Positions 53,554-62,677 are shown, counted from the first letter of the stretch. The stretch: DNA of 64,000 nucleotides from Promicromonospora iranensis (GCF_028994775.1 NZ_JAJQMN010000017.1:1-64000), one strand, 5' to 3'. Numbers and translations: made by a program. The notes: generated from the letters alone by a model not told the origin.

Positions 53554-56244
53554 TCAGAGGTTGACCGCCCGACCCCCGATCGTCACGGCCAGGCGACCGT
53601 CGGACGCGAAGGACCAGCTCAGCGCCCCGGCGTACTGCCCGCACCGGGAGCCGTTGGAGCCGGACCACCACTGGTTGCCGCCCGCGTCGTTGCCTATGAT
53701 CCGGTCGTTCGACCCGCTGTTGCAGGAGGTGTTGTTACGGAAGGTCGAGGATCCGCCGTCGAAGTTGAAGTTGCGCTCCGTGCTGCCGATGCTCAGGTTG
53801 TTCTCGACCGTCAGCGAGCCGAGGTTCCGGTTGTAGCCGAACCCGTGCTTGCCGTTGTCGAAGGCGATGCTGCGCCGCACGACGTGGTTCACCGCGATGT
53901 CCTCGCCGCCGAGCTTGTAGCCGTTGCGGTCGCCGTTGCCGGCCTGGCCGCCGTTGGACAGGGTCCCGTTCTCGTAGGAGAGCGAGTCCTCGATCGTGAC
54001 GGCGCCGATCGCGCCGGTGTCCGACTTCGTGTACAGGTCCCAGCCGTCGTCGATGTTGTTGTGCGCCACCGTGAAGCGGAAGACGTTGCCCGAGCCCACG
54101 GTGAGCTTCGGGGCGAACCCGTCCGCGTCCTCACCGTCGGAGTCCGCGTTGTCGTGCGACTCCGTGGACACGATGAGGTTGTTCGCGGGCCAGTCGGCCC
54201 GGGGAGCGCCGGCGGTGTACCGGGAGAGCTGGAGCCCGGAGTCGCGGTTGAACCGGGTCACCACCCGCTCGATGACGTTGTTGTCCCCGCCGAGGAGGAT
54301 TCCGTTGTCGCCCGCGCACTCGACGACGATGCCGCGCACGTGCCACCAGTCGCCGCCGATCGCGAGGCCGCGGTTGGCCGAGTTCTCGCTCTGCGCCGAG
54401 AAGTTGAGCACCGGCCGCTCGCCGGGGTACGCGAAGATCTCCGTGCGGTTGCCCGAGAGGCCGTTCTTGCCCGGCGGGATGGCGATCGTCTGCGAGTAGT
54501 TGTAGGTGCCTCCGCGCAGGTAGATCGTGCCGCCGGGGTTGATCCGGCTGATCGCCGACGCGAGCGTCGTCGGGTTCGCCTCGGTGCCGGCGGCGCTGTC
54601 GGTGCCACCGGGCGCCACGTAGAGCGCGTCCGCGCTGGGCTGTTCGATCGGCCCGCCGTCGTCCGGCGGTTCGGTGGGGTCGCCTCCTGACGACGGCGCT
54701 CCGGCGTAGGTCTCGAACTCGGCGACCCGCGGGGTGGCGCTCGAGCTGGTGATCTCGAAGTTGATCTTGGTCAGCGACGTCGACGGGAAGCTGACGGCCT
54801 TGGCGCCGCTCCCGGTGGCCAGCACCGCGCCGTTGTCGTTGTTGACGATGCGCCACGAGCCGATGTTGCCGACGGCGCCGGACGCCTCACGGATGTTGAC
54901 GCTGGAAACCGTCTTGGCGGATGCCCACTTGACCGAGACGCGACCGGTCGAGCTCGCGGGTGACCAGTAGGTGCTGGCGTTGCCGTCCAGCACGCTGCCG
55001 TAGCTGGTGCCGCTGGCCTTGCTGGAGCCGTCGGCGCCCGCGCCGAGGCTCAGGTTGGTGCCGGTGGGCGGGTCGGTCGGCGGGTCCGTGGGCGGGTCGG
55101 TGGGCGGGTCGGTGGGCGGGTCCGTCGGGTTGGTCGGCGTGCAGCTGCCGTCCGACACGCGGTTGCCCTTGTTCGCCCCCGCCGTCTGGCTCACGATCGC
55201 CGGCACGCAGCTGGCGCCGTCCATGGGGTACGAGTAAGGGATGCTCACCGAGGTGTTCGACGTCGGGTTGGGCCCGGCCGGGTTGTGGTCGCCGCTGCGG
55301 GCCGACCACGTCACGTTGTCGAAGACGTTGCCCGCGACCTGCCAGTAGCCGGCCTGGTCCGTGTAGAACGTGCCGAGCACGTCCTTGGAGTCCTCGAAGT
55401 AGTTGTTGTCCACCTTCGCCTTGGCCCCGGCCCGGGAGTTGATGCCGGTCTCGACCAGACCCACGTAGTGGTTGTTGTACATGTGCGCGATGCCGCCGCG
55501 CAGCAGGGGCGTGCGGGAGTTGAGATTCTGGTACAGGTTGTGGTGGAACGTGACGAACCCGTTGGAGAGGTCGCTCTCGCTGGACCCGATGAGGCCGCCA
55601 CGCTCGGAGTTGCGCAGGACGCTGTACGACAGCGTCACGTACTTGGTGTCGTTCTTCATGTCGAAGAGGCCGTCGTAGCCCTCCGACTCACCACCCGACG
55701 CGATCAGGTTGACGTGGTCGACCCAGATGTTCCGGACGCCGCTCTCCATGCCGATGGCGTCACCGCCGTTGGACGTGGGCGACCCCGACTTCTTCACGTT
55801 CTGGACGGTCACGTTCTGGATGATGATGTTGCTGGACTCGCGGATGTGGATGCCGATCTGGTCGAAGACCGCGCCGCTCCCCACACCGACGATCGTCACG
55901 TTGCTGATCTGCTTGAGCTCGATCACCCCGGAGGCCGTGCTGCAACCTGGACCCGAGACCTGGGTCGTGTTCCCGTGGTTGATGGTCCCCGTGACCTCGA
56001 TGATGATCGGGGTGCTCTTGGTGGCGCGGTTGCACAGCGCCGTGTGGATCGCCGTCCCGGTGCTCGCCCGTACCGTCTGCCCGCCGGCACCGCCGGTGGT
56101 GCCGCCGTTCTGGGTGGCGAAGCCCGTGGCGGGGCCGGTGGCCGCCGCCGCTTCCGGGGCGGACTGGGCTGTCACCCCGATGGTGACGGCGAGCGTCACC
56201 GCTGCCACCGCCGAGAGGAGCTGTACTGCTCTTGGTCGTCTCAT
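53554..56244 (-). CDS. Secreted bimodular pectate lyase (PL1, binding module, PL9)
   Basis: The protein (896 residues from ATG 56244; ATG 56250 is possible) has a signal peptide (to about 40, LAVTIGVTAQSAPEAAAA). A PL1-type pectate lyase domain (about 45-365) shows DGLFDMKNDTKYVTLSYSV, FHHNLYQNLNSRTPLLRGG and MYNNHYVG. A PTDP-repeat linker (about 370-393) leads to a galactose-binding-like module (about 395-525, SLGAGADGSSKASGTSYGSV), then a DPTEPPDDGG linker. The last part (about 545-896) resembles PL9 beta-helix lyases (LYVAPGGTDSAAGTEANPTT, then GGTIYLRGGTYNYSQTI). Both lyases cut pectate by calcium-dependent beta-elimination, so the protein combines two folds on one chain outside the cell. 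Confidence 0.9.
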   Translation of the reverse strand: MRRPRAVQLLSAVAAVTLAVTIGVTAQSAPEAAAATGPATGFATQNGGTTGGAGGQTVRASTGTAIHTALCNRATKSTPIIIEVTGTINHGNTTQVSGPGCSTASGVIELKQISNVTIVGVGSGAVFDQIGIHIRESSNIIIQNVTVQNVKKSGSPTSNGGDAIGMESGVRNIWVDHVNLIASGGESEGYDGLFDMKNDTKYVTLSYSVLRNSERGGLIGSSESDLSNGFVTFHHNLYQNLNSRTPLLRGGIAHMYNNHYVGLVETGINSRAGAKAKVDNNYFEDSKDVLGTFYTDQAGYWQVAGNVFDNVTWSARSGDHNPAGPNPTSNTSVSIPYSYPMDGASCVPAIVSQTAGANKGNRVSDGSCTPTNPTDPPTDPPTDPPTDPPTDPPTGTNLSLGAGADGSSKASGTSYGSVLDGNASTYWSPASSTGRVSVKWASAKTVSSVNIREASGAVGNIGSWRIVNNDNGAVLATGSGAKAVSFPSTSLTKINFEITSSSATPRVAEFETYAGAPSSGGDPTEPPDDGGPIEQPSADALYVAPGGTDSAAGTEANPTTLASAISRINPGGTIYLRGGTYNYSQTIAIPPGKNGLSGNRTEIFAYPGERPVLNFSAQSENSANRGLAIGGDWWHVRGIVVECAGDNGILLGGDNNVIERVVTRFNRDSGLQLSRYTAGAPRADWPANNLIVSTESHDNADSDGEDADGFAPKLTVGSGNVFRFTVAHNNIDDGWDLYTKSDTGAIGAVTIEDSLSYENGTLSNGGQAGNGDRNGYKLGGEDIAVNHVVRRSIAFDNGKHGFGYNRNLGSLTVENNLSIGSTERNFNFDGGSSTFRNNTSCNSGSNDRIIGNDAGGNQWWSGSNGSRCGQYAGALSWSFASDGRLAVTIGGRAVNL

Positions 56245-56366
56245 CGTCATTGCCTCACGTTCGTCGTTGAAAGCGGGACATTGCTGTGTAGTGCGATGCG
56301 GGGCCGCCAGGCGCGTCCGCGCCGACGCTGGGGCAAACCCACCGGATGATTTTCCAACCAGTGGGG

Positions 56367-56409
56367 AACCGGTTTCCCGGATCCTAGTAACCGGTTTCTC
56401 AGATGGCAA
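56367..56409 (-). promoter_or_regulatory. Pectinase promoter with two AACCGGTT operators
   Basis: On the reverse strand TTGCCA (56409-56404) and TAGGAT (56386-56381) are 17 bases apart. The palindrome AACCGGTT occurs in the spacer (56389-56396) and again just past the -10 box (56367-56374), 22 bases centre to centre, two helical turns. The central CCGG palindrome is LacI-family-like. This suggests repression until pectin products appear. No regulator gene is adjacent. Confidence 0.75.
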
Positions 56410-56506
56410 CCCCCTGGGCCGACGACCTGGGTGTCAGTGGTCTGTGTTCGAGCCGATCACCGAGGTCCAGCGCATGCGCGCCGACCTCATCGCGTTCACG
56501 GAGCGA

Positions 56507-57574
56507 TCAGCCGTGCCGCCGGCGTAGCCAGATCAGGCCCAGGCCCGCGGCCACGGCGGCGAGGGCGACCGCAGCGAAGGTCGCCGCGTCCGCACCGGTC
56601 GCCGCCAGGGAGGAGGATGGATCCTCGGTGCCGGTGCCGGTGCCGGTGCCACGGTCGTCCGACCCGTCGGACTCGTCCGGGCCCTGTGCAGGGGTCCCCG
56701 TGGAGGTCGGAGTGGGTGTTGGCGTCGGTGTGGGTTTCACCGTCGGAGTGGGTACGGGCGTCGGCGTGGGCGTGGGAGTCGGCGTGGGAGTAGGCGACGG
56801 CGTAGGCGTCGGAGTAGGCGACGGCGTCGGTCCGGAACCCACGTTGCGCACCGTGCATGTCACAGAGCGGCCCAGCTCCAGCGTCACGACGTCGCCCGTC
56901 AGCTCCGCCCCGTCGCACGACCAGCCTGCGCTGAGATAGCCGTCCGGCCCGCCCTCCTCGGACAGCGTGTACTGCCCGATCCGCATCGACTGGTTCGTCA
57001 CCGCCTCCGATCCGGAGGCACCGGCGATCGATTCGGGTCCCTGGGCACGCAGCTCCCAGTCCTCGGGCGAGGCGGTCCCCCCGACGACGTCCTTGACGAG
57101 CGTCAGCGTCGGCGCGATCGCCTCGTTGTCCACCGTGCACGTGATGCTGCCACCCTCGGTCACCGTGATCTCAGGGGTGGGGTCAAGGATGTCCTCGCCA
57201 CCGCAGTTCCAGTTCTGGAACCGGTAGCCGGCAACGCCCCCGCTCTCCGAGATGCGATAGGTGCCGGCCGGGACCACACGATCCTGCACGCCGTTGAGAC
57301 CGTTACCCTCGATGACCTCGCCGGTCGCCAGGTTCTCCGCACGCATGGTCCACAGTTCGCGCCGCCCCTCGGACGCACCCGTGTCGAGGTTCTCGATGCG
57401 CTTGAACAGCGACAGGTGCCCGGTGGCCTCCTGCGCCGACGCCGTGCGCGGCCCCATCAGGCCGGGTATCAGGAGCATCACCGCCAGCATCGGGGCTACG
57501 GCGAGGGCCGCGGTGCGCCGAAGCGTCCGGCCCCTCGATAGTGCCGACGTCGGCGTCGTCGTCCCGCTGCTCAC
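56507..57574 (-). CDS. Sortase-anchored SpaA-like surface protein (LAATG motif)
   Basis: The protein (355 residues) has a signal peptide (to about 48, TASAQEA), two prealbumin-like SpaA-type repeats (about 52-150 and 153-250, with paired Cys in NWNCGGEDILD and WSCDGAEL), a PTPT repeat wall-spanning linker (about 252-295) and a sorting signal: LAATG near 323, a hydrophobic stretch and a final RRRHG. LAxTG is the motif preferred by class E sortases of high-GC Gram-positives. The ligand or role of the surface repeats is unknown. It is 262 bases from the divergent side of the pectinase promoter region and shares its strand. Confidence 0.88.
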   Translation of the reverse strand: MSSGTTTPTSALSRGRTLRRTAALAVAPMLAVMLLIPGLMGPRTASAQEATGHLSLFKRIENLDTGASEGRRELWTMRAENLATGEVIEGNGLNGVQDRVVPAGTYRISESGGVAGYRFQNWNCGGEDILDPTPEITVTEGGSITCTVDNEAIAPTLTLVKDVVGGTASPEDWELRAQGPESIAGASGSEAVTNQSMRIGQYTLSEEGGPDGYLSAGWSCDGAELTGDVVTLELGRSVTCTVRNVGSGPTPSPTPTPTPSPTPTPTPTPTPTPVPTPTVKPTPTPTPTPTSTGTPAQGPDESDGSDDRGTGTGTGTEDPSSSLAATGADAATFAAVALAAVAAGLGLIWLRRRHG

Positions 57575-57654
57575 AAGTCTCCCATCGGCGCGATCTCCGC
57601 GACGACGTTAATTCACCCGCATGGACTTCGCGCGCGGAAGGGAACCGCCAGATC

Positions 57655-58779
57655 TCACAGGCCGGCGCGGGCGAGCACGGACTCCCAGTGCCACGGCTCC
57701 GGCACGCGCCCGTTGGGCTCGGCGAAGTCCGGGTGCGTCCAGCCGTAGGTCTCGGCGTTCTGCTTGAGCCAGGTGTACTGCTCGGTGTCGAACGTCTCGA
57801 CACCGCCGCCGATGTCGACCGCGAGGCCGAGGCCGTGGTTGGAGCAGCCGGGCGGGGCGGCGATCGGTGACGACGGGTCGTAGAGCGACTTCTGCGACTC
57901 GTACGTGCGGTACGAGGAGTTGATCGTCAGGTGCTCGCCGAATGCCTTCTGGTAGGCGGCGTCGAGCTCGATCAGGCCGGGCAGCACGTCGGCGCGCACG
58001 AAGTGCGTGGGCGCCCACGGGATCTCCGCCAGGGCAGAGCTCGGCACCTTGCCACTGTCCGGGTCCCACGTCTGGTCGGGTGCGGGACAGGTGATCGCGT
58101 CCTGCGCGTCGGACAGCGCCTGGGTCGCGACGGTGACGACCGAGCGGTTCGTGCTCAGCTCATCCGCGGCTTGTGCCAGCTCGGTCAGGTCCTCGCTGCC
58201 GAGGGTGCTGTCCGCGGCGGCGTCGGCGGCGGCCATGGTCTCGAGGGCGGCCTGCAGGCGGGCTCGGACGGCGTCGTCGACGCCCTTGCCCTTCGTCGCC
58301 TGGTAGATCTTCTCCCCGCGGGCCTGAGCGGCCGCGAGGCTCTCGCGCGCCTCGGTGACGCGGCCGCGGGCGAACTCGACCATGGAGGCATCGACGGCGT
58401 CCGTCGCCGCTTCGAGGGTATCCCGGGCGTCACCGGTTCCGGTGGTGAGCCGGGTGAGGACCGACTCGTCCAGCACGGACTGGGCCTCGGCGATCTGTGC
58501 GGAGAGTCCGACGCGCGTCGTCTGCTCCGCGACCTTGCCCTCGGAGGTGGCCAGCAGCTGCTCTGCCGCGGCGGTCTGGTTGGCCAGGTCGTCCGTCTCC
58601 GCGACGACATACCAGGCGAGCCCGCCCCCGCCCATCGCGAGGACGACCACGAGCGTCACGATGATCATCGACCGCATGGCACGGCGACGGCGGTCTTTCG
58701 CCTCGCGCCGCTCTCTCGCTGTCCCGCCGGCATTCGTGCCGGGGGGATCGACAAGTGGCATGGCGTTCGTCGAGGTCAC
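57655..58779 (-). CDS. VanY-type D-alanyl-D-alanine carboxypeptidase (M15B), second copy
   Basis: The protein (374 residues) has one membrane anchor at about 36-58, an Ala/Glu/Arg-rich helical stalk (about 62-215) and an M15B domain with INSSYRTYESQKSLYDPSS, CSNHGLGLAVDIGG and EPWHWESV (zinc ligands). It shares the layout and C-terminal sequence of the protein at 13739-15172 but has a shorter stalk. It should trim peptidoglycan stem peptides outside the membrane. It lies 80 bases upstream of the surface-protein gene on the same strand. Confidence 0.9.
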   Translation of the reverse strand: MTSTNAMPLVDPPGTNAGGTARERREAKDRRRRAMRSMIIVTLVVVLAMGGGGLAWYVVAETDDLANQTAAAEQLLATSEGKVAEQTTRVGLSAQIAEAQSVLDESVLTRLTTGTGDARDTLEAATDAVDASMVEFARGRVTEARESLAAAQARGEKIYQATKGKGVDDAVRARLQAALETMAAADAAADSTLGSEDLTELAQAADELSTNRSVVTVATQALSDAQDAITCPAPDQTWDPDSGKVPSSALAEIPWAPTHFVRADVLPGLIELDAAYQKAFGEHLTINSSYRTYESQKSLYDPSSPIAAPPGCSNHGLGLAVDIGGGVETFDTEQYTWLKQNAETYGWTHPDFAEPNGRVPEPWHWESVLARAGL

Positions 58780-58924
58780 TGGCCAGAACCTACGGCAACC
58801 GACACCCTGGAGCCGACCCGCCAGGGGGTGAACTCTCGGCTCTCGACGCGCTTTCTGCGTCCGCCGCGGGAGACACGGGATCGGCCTCGTTCGTTCGCCC
58901 GGTCCGCGGCACTACGGTGGGAGC

Positions 58925-59494
58925 ATGGGGTTCCGATCGTGGTTCGAGCACCGCCCGCAGAAGGCCGTCCGCCGCACCGTGCGCTCGCACCGCACCGACT
59001 CCGTGCTGGCGCGGGCGGCGCTGGTCACGTCCACCGGCGAGGCATGGGCGTTCGCGACGCGCGCCGAGCTCCTGATGATCTCGGCGCCCGAGGCACCGGC
59101 CGGACAGGCCGACGACGAGTCACGGGGCGCACCGTCCGTCGTCGTGCACCGGGAGTGGGCCGACGTCGACCGGGCGACCTACGACACGGAGTCCAACGTC
59201 ATCCGCGTGCACTGGGTCGACGGCGCCGAGCCGACGCCGCTCCCCCTCGACGGCCGACGGTCCGTCCTGCCGCAGGTGCTACGCGAGCGGGTGCAGTGGT
59301 CGGTGGTCCTGGCGGAGCCGGTCAAGCTCCCCGGCGGCGGTTCCGCCCGCGTCGCGGTCCGACGCCGCGTGGACGGCGAGCTGTTCTCCCAGGTGATCGG
59401 CGGGAGCGATCTCGACCTCGCCGATCCGGACATAGCGGGTGTGATCGACGCCGCTGAGGCCCGGGTTCGAAATGCGGCAGGACTACCCGCCTGA
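58925..59494 (+). CDS. Conserved actinobacterial hypothetical protein
   Basis: The protein (189 residues) opens MGFRSWFEHRPQKAVRRTVR and has a beta-rich middle (SVVVHREWADVDRATYDTES, then VIRVHWVDG). It lacks a signal peptide and membrane segments. Proteins of this kind are widespread in Micrococcales next to a tRNA-Asn gene, but no function is assigned. It is divergent from the second VanY-type gene, with a 145-base spacer. Confidence 0.75.
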   Translation: MGFRSWFEHRPQKAVRRTVRSHRTDSVLARAALVTSTGEAWAFATRAELLMISAPEAPAGQADDESRGAPSVVVHREWADVDRATYDTESNVIRVHWVDGAEPTPLPLDGRRSVLPQVLRERVQWSVVLAEPVKLPGGGSARVAVRRRVDGELFSQVIGGSDLDLADPDIAGVIDAAEARVRNAAGLPA

Positions 59495-59549
59495 ACCTGT
59501 TAGAGTTTTCACCGGTCGCCCTCCCGGTGCACGGGACGGGCGAACGCGA

Positions 59550-59622
<73 letters not shown>

Positions 59623-59628
59623 CATCCA

Positions 59629-59669
59629 AAGGCCTCGAAGCCCCAGTTCGTCTGGGGATTCGGGGCCTT
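59629..59669 (+). terminator. Terminator after tRNA-Asn
   Basis: Arms 59629-59646 and 59652-59669 pair over 18 bases, with one G-T and one mismatched pair, around a 5-base loop. A short T-containing tail (GTTGCTTG) follows. It lies 6 bases after the tRNA. Confidence 0.8.
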
Positions 59670-59768
59670 GTTGCTTGCGGCGGGAGCCCCACTCAGACGG
59701 GGGTGAACCGGGCTCCCCGTGGCCCTGCCATCGGTCGACGCCAGCTATGACGACAGGGTCGCGGTCAG

Positions 59769-60707
59769 CTATCGCCGAGTCCCAGCCCTGGAGACCTCCA
59801 CGCCGTCAGCTCCCGCGACGAGCGCCCGCATGAGCAGGACCGGCTCCTCGACGGCAGGCAGGTCGCTCACTTGTCCGTCGCCGACCTCGATCACGCGCCA
59901 CACGCCGTCGGACCGCATCGCAACGTCTGTGGTCACGAACGGTGCGCCCAGGGCACGCACGCTCGCGCCGACCGTGTCGCATACGGCAGACGGAACATCC
60001 ACTGTGGCGCCAACGGGCGCGTCCGGATGCGGGGTGATCAGTACGGCCGCCCCCGCGACCCACCAGATCCGCGCCTCCTGGGTATACCCGTCGGTGTGGT
60101 GCATGAACTGCTCGAAGTCGCGCACGACGATCCCGCCGGCCAGGTCGTCTCCCTGCAGTTCGACCATCCTTCCGATCACACGGGTGGCAGCCGCGATGTC
60201 GGCAAGATCGGGCACGAAGCACGCCTCGTGCCACTCGTGCTTGCGGGACTTCACGTAATCCTTGACGACGCCCGGACCGCCGCCCAGTTCCTCGGCCAAG
60301 GCGCCGACGTGCGCGCTTGTCGGTGTCCGCCCTGGCTCCCACGGCGTCCAGGCGCTCGCCGGGGTGAGGTCCGCGAATGTGCCGTACCACCCGGGCAGCT
60401 CGTGCGCGGCCTGGTACGCGGAGGGGTCGGTGAGCAGCCGGACTCGGCAGGTACGCAACGCGGCATCGAGCCGTGAGTACGCGGCGGAGGGCATCATCCA
60501 GCCGCGGTACCAGGCGACCCGTTCACCGTCGGACGTCGGAACCCGGCGCACTGCCGCCCGGACATCTCCAGCGACGATCGCCTCATGGTCCACCACTGCG
60601 ACTTCCATGCCAGCCTGCAATGCGGCTTCGGCCTCATGCATGAAGTGCTGGTCAGGAAACCGAAGGGCGAGCGGATCGGACGGAACCAGGAGCAGGGGCG
60701 TGGGCAT
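59769..60707 (-). CDS. ATP-grasp-domain protein
   Basis: From ATG 60707 the product is 312 residues. The C-terminal half looks like the ATP-grasp fold of the DUF4343 type: GGPGVVKDYVKSRKHEWHEA with the nucleotide-binding Lys, GGIVVRDFEQFM and the final RVIEVGDGQVSDLP, where Glu binds magnesium. Family members join a carboxylate to an amine or thiol at the cost of ATP, but many of this type are uncharacterised. An upstream in-frame ATG at 60749 would add 14 residues. Confidence 0.8.
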   Translation of the reverse strand: MPTPLLLVPSDPLALRFPDQHFMHEAEAALQAGMEVAVVDHEAIVAGDVRAAVRRVPTSDGERVAWYRGWMMPSAAYSRLDAALRTCRVRLLTDPSAYQAAHELPGWYGTFADLTPASAWTPWEPGRTPTSAHVGALAEELGGGPGVVKDYVKSRKHEWHEACFVPDLADIAAATRVIGRMVELQGDDLAGGIVVRDFEQFMHHTDGYTQEARIWWVAGAAVLITPHPDAPVGATVDVPSAVCDTVGASVRALGAPFVTTDVAMRSDGVWRVIEVGDGQVSDLPAVEEPVLLMRALVAGADGVEVSRAGTRR

Positions 60708-60763
60708 GCGTGGACCGTACCGACTCGCGAGAACAAGTTGCCACGGCATTCGGCCCGACGGCG

Positions 60764-61060
60764 TCAGCCCGGATCAGGGGAATCGGAACCCTCACGCTCC
60801 GCGGACCAGCGGTAGTCGCCTGGGGGCAAGGCGCTTCGGTGCGGCGCAAGCTCCGCGCGGCGCCAGGTCTGACCACGCCGATCGACGCCGACCGCGAGGA
60901 CCCTCCCCTCTACGGATCCGGCCTCCGCCCACAGATGCTCGGAGACGAGCCGAAGCGCACCCTCGATCCCGTCCACGTCAGGGAAGACATCAGCTGCGCT
61001 GTCGCGGGCCGCTTCGATGAACCGCTCCAGCCCCCCGTAGTTCGCCCCACCGCCAAGGAG
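60764..61060 (-). pseudogene. Possible coding remnant without a start codon
   Basis: The 368-base spacer between the ATP-grasp gene and the NUDIX gene holds a reverse frame that reads like protein (GLERFIEAARDSAADVFPDV, ALRLVSEHLWAEAGSVEGRV, PPGDYRWSAE) and ends at TGA 60764. No ATG or GTG in a sensible place begins it, and upstream it runs into the NUDIX gene. It is probably the tail of a truncated gene. Confidence 0.4.
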
Positions 61061-61075
61061 CGCGAGACTGGACCC

Positions 61076-61570
61076 ATGCCAACGACCAGTGCGGGCCTTC
61101 TCCCCTACCGGCGCCTCCCCGACGGCGGGCTCGAGGTGCTGCTCGGCCACATGGGCGGGCCGTTCTGGGCGCGCAAGGACGAGGGCGCGTGGACCCTGCT
61201 GAAGGGTGAGCTCGACCCCGACGAGGAGCCGCACGCCGCGGCGCTGCGCGAGGCGAGCGAGGAGCTCGGGATCGAGCTGCCACCACCGTCGGCGCCGGAC
61301 ATCGAGCTCGGCGAGGTCCGCCAGCGTTCGGGCAAGAAGGTCTTCGCCTGGGCACGCGAGTGGCCCCAGGACGGCCCTGCCCTGGAGCAGATCGCCGGCA
61401 ACACCGTGGAGATCGAGTGGCCCCCGCGGTCGGGACGACGCATCGAGGTCCCGGAGATCGACCGGGTGGCCTGGCTGGCGCCCGACGACGCGCGACGCCT
61501 CGCCGTCAGCGCACAGGCCGCGTTCGTCGACCGCCTGGAGGAGGCGCTCGCGGCGCCGGGAGCGTCCTGA
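61076..61570 (+). CDS. NUDIX hydrolase
   Basis: The protein (164 residues) contains the Nudix box around LLKGELDPDEEPHAAALREA, continuing SEELGIEL (the G-x5-E-x7-REUxEE pattern near residues 44-66). It probably cleaves a nucleoside diphosphate linked to another group. The surrounding GLLPYRRLPDGGLEVLLGHM and FWARKDEGAWTL match the AP4A/ADP-ribose-type subgroup of actinobacteria. The substrate cannot be set from the sequence. Confidence 0.9.
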   Translation: MPTTSAGLLPYRRLPDGGLEVLLGHMGGPFWARKDEGAWTLLKGELDPDEEPHAAALREASEELGIELPPPSAPDIELGEVRQRSGKKVFAWAREWPQDGPALEQIAGNTVEIEWPPRSGRRIEVPEIDRVAWLAPDDARRLAVSAQAAFVDRLEEALAAPGAS

Positions 61571-61640
61571 CCATCCCGGCGCCGCGAGTGTCAGTGGTCC
61601 GAGGCAGCATCGGGGTACCAGAACCGAACCGGAGGATGTC

Positions 61641-62531
61641 ATGGCTGACTCGCACACCGCCCACACCTACCCGCACGGCGTGCCCAGCTGGATCGATCTG
61701 GAGGTGCAGGACGTCGACGCGGCGCTCACCTTCTACGGCGGTCTGTTCGGCTGGCGGTTCGAGGAGAAGCTGCCGCCCGGAGCACCGGGACGCTACGTCG
61801 TCGCGTCCCGGGACGGTACGGACGCGACAGCCGTCGCCGCGATCGCCACACCGGACGAGGGCTACGTCGGTGAGGTGGCGTGGCACACCTATCTCGCCGT
61901 GGACGACGTCGCGGCCTCGGCGGCTCGGGTCGCAGAGCTCGGCGGCATCGTGAGCTCTCCGCCGGAGGCGGTGGGACCTGCGGGTCAGCCGGCGGGCCGG
62001 ATGGCGCGGATCGTCGACCCGCAGGGGGCGCCCAGCCGCCTGTGGCAGGCCGGCACACGGATCGGTGCCCAGGTCGTCAATGCGCCGGGTACGTGGAACT
62101 TCAGCAACCTGCTCACACCTGACGTGGACCGTGCCCTGCAGTTCTACGGCCCGCTGCTCGGGTGGGAACGGAGCGACGACCTCGCGGTCGGCATGGCGCG
62201 TGTCCCCGGGTACGGCGACCACCTGGCGAACACGGTCGACCCGGGCATCCACGAACGCCAGGCGAACGTGCCTCCGGGGTTCGCCGACGCGGTCGCCGGC
62301 GTGGTGCCCTCCGACGGGCCGGCGCGATGGTCCGTGGCCTTTGCCGTCGCCGACCGGGATCGGTCGCTCACGGAGGTGGAGCGGGCAGGTGCGACGGTGC
62401 TGGCCACGGAGGACGGCGAGTGGTCGAAGGAGGCGACGATCCGCGATCCGTTCGGCGCCGAGCTCGTCCTGGCGCAGTTCGACCCACCGACCGAGTTCCT
62501 CGAGGCCGAGGCGCGAGCGGGGGCGTCCTGA
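61641..62531 (+). CDS. VOC-family protein with two glyoxalase domains
   Basis: The protein (296 residues, GGAGG 5 bases upstream of the ATG) has two VOC domains. The first is around WIDLEVQDVDAALTFYGGLF, GWRFEE and WHTYLAVDDVAASAARVAEL; the second is around NFSNLLTPDVDRALQFYGPL, LGWER and DPFGAELVLAQF. Similar proteins in Streptomyces are annotated as hydroxylases or glyoxalase/bleomycin-resistance proteins. No activity is certain. It follows the NUDIX gene after 70 bases. Confidence 0.87.
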   Translation: MADSHTAHTYPHGVPSWIDLEVQDVDAALTFYGGLFGWRFEEKLPPGAPGRYVVASRDGTDATAVAAIATPDEGYVGEVAWHTYLAVDDVAASAARVAELGGIVSSPPEAVGPAGQPAGRMARIVDPQGAPSRLWQAGTRIGAQVVNAPGTWNFSNLLTPDVDRALQFYGPLLGWERSDDLAVGMARVPGYGDHLANTVDPGIHERQANVPPGFADAVAGVVPSDGPARWSVAFAVADRDRSLTEVERAGATVLATEDGEWSKEATIRDPFGAELVLAQFDPPTEFLEAEARAGAS

Positions 62532-62677
62532 GTCAGCCCTGCGCTTGAGGCCGAACGGCGTCGGGGCCACCTCGATGACCCCGCCTGGCACCGGGAAGGC
62601 GGCCGGCAGCTTGGATTCCGGGTGATGCCGGCCGTCGACCACTCCTTGAACATCGATGCTCCAAAGCTCGTGGTCGG
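62532..62677 (-). pseudogene. Short coding-like remnant before the response-regulator stop
   Basis: Read on the reverse strand, the spacer encodes LDLTDHELWSIDVQGVVDGR, then HHPESKLPAAFPVPGGVIEV and APTPFGLKRR, which looks like real protein but has no start codon and overlaps no gene. It may be the end of a lost gene or the extended tail of an older reading frame. Family unknown. Confidence 0.3.

Noticed and set aside
55060-55135. Short direct repeats considered as a CRISPR array
   Set aside because: The 12-base units run without spacers and encode the PTDP linker of the pectinase.
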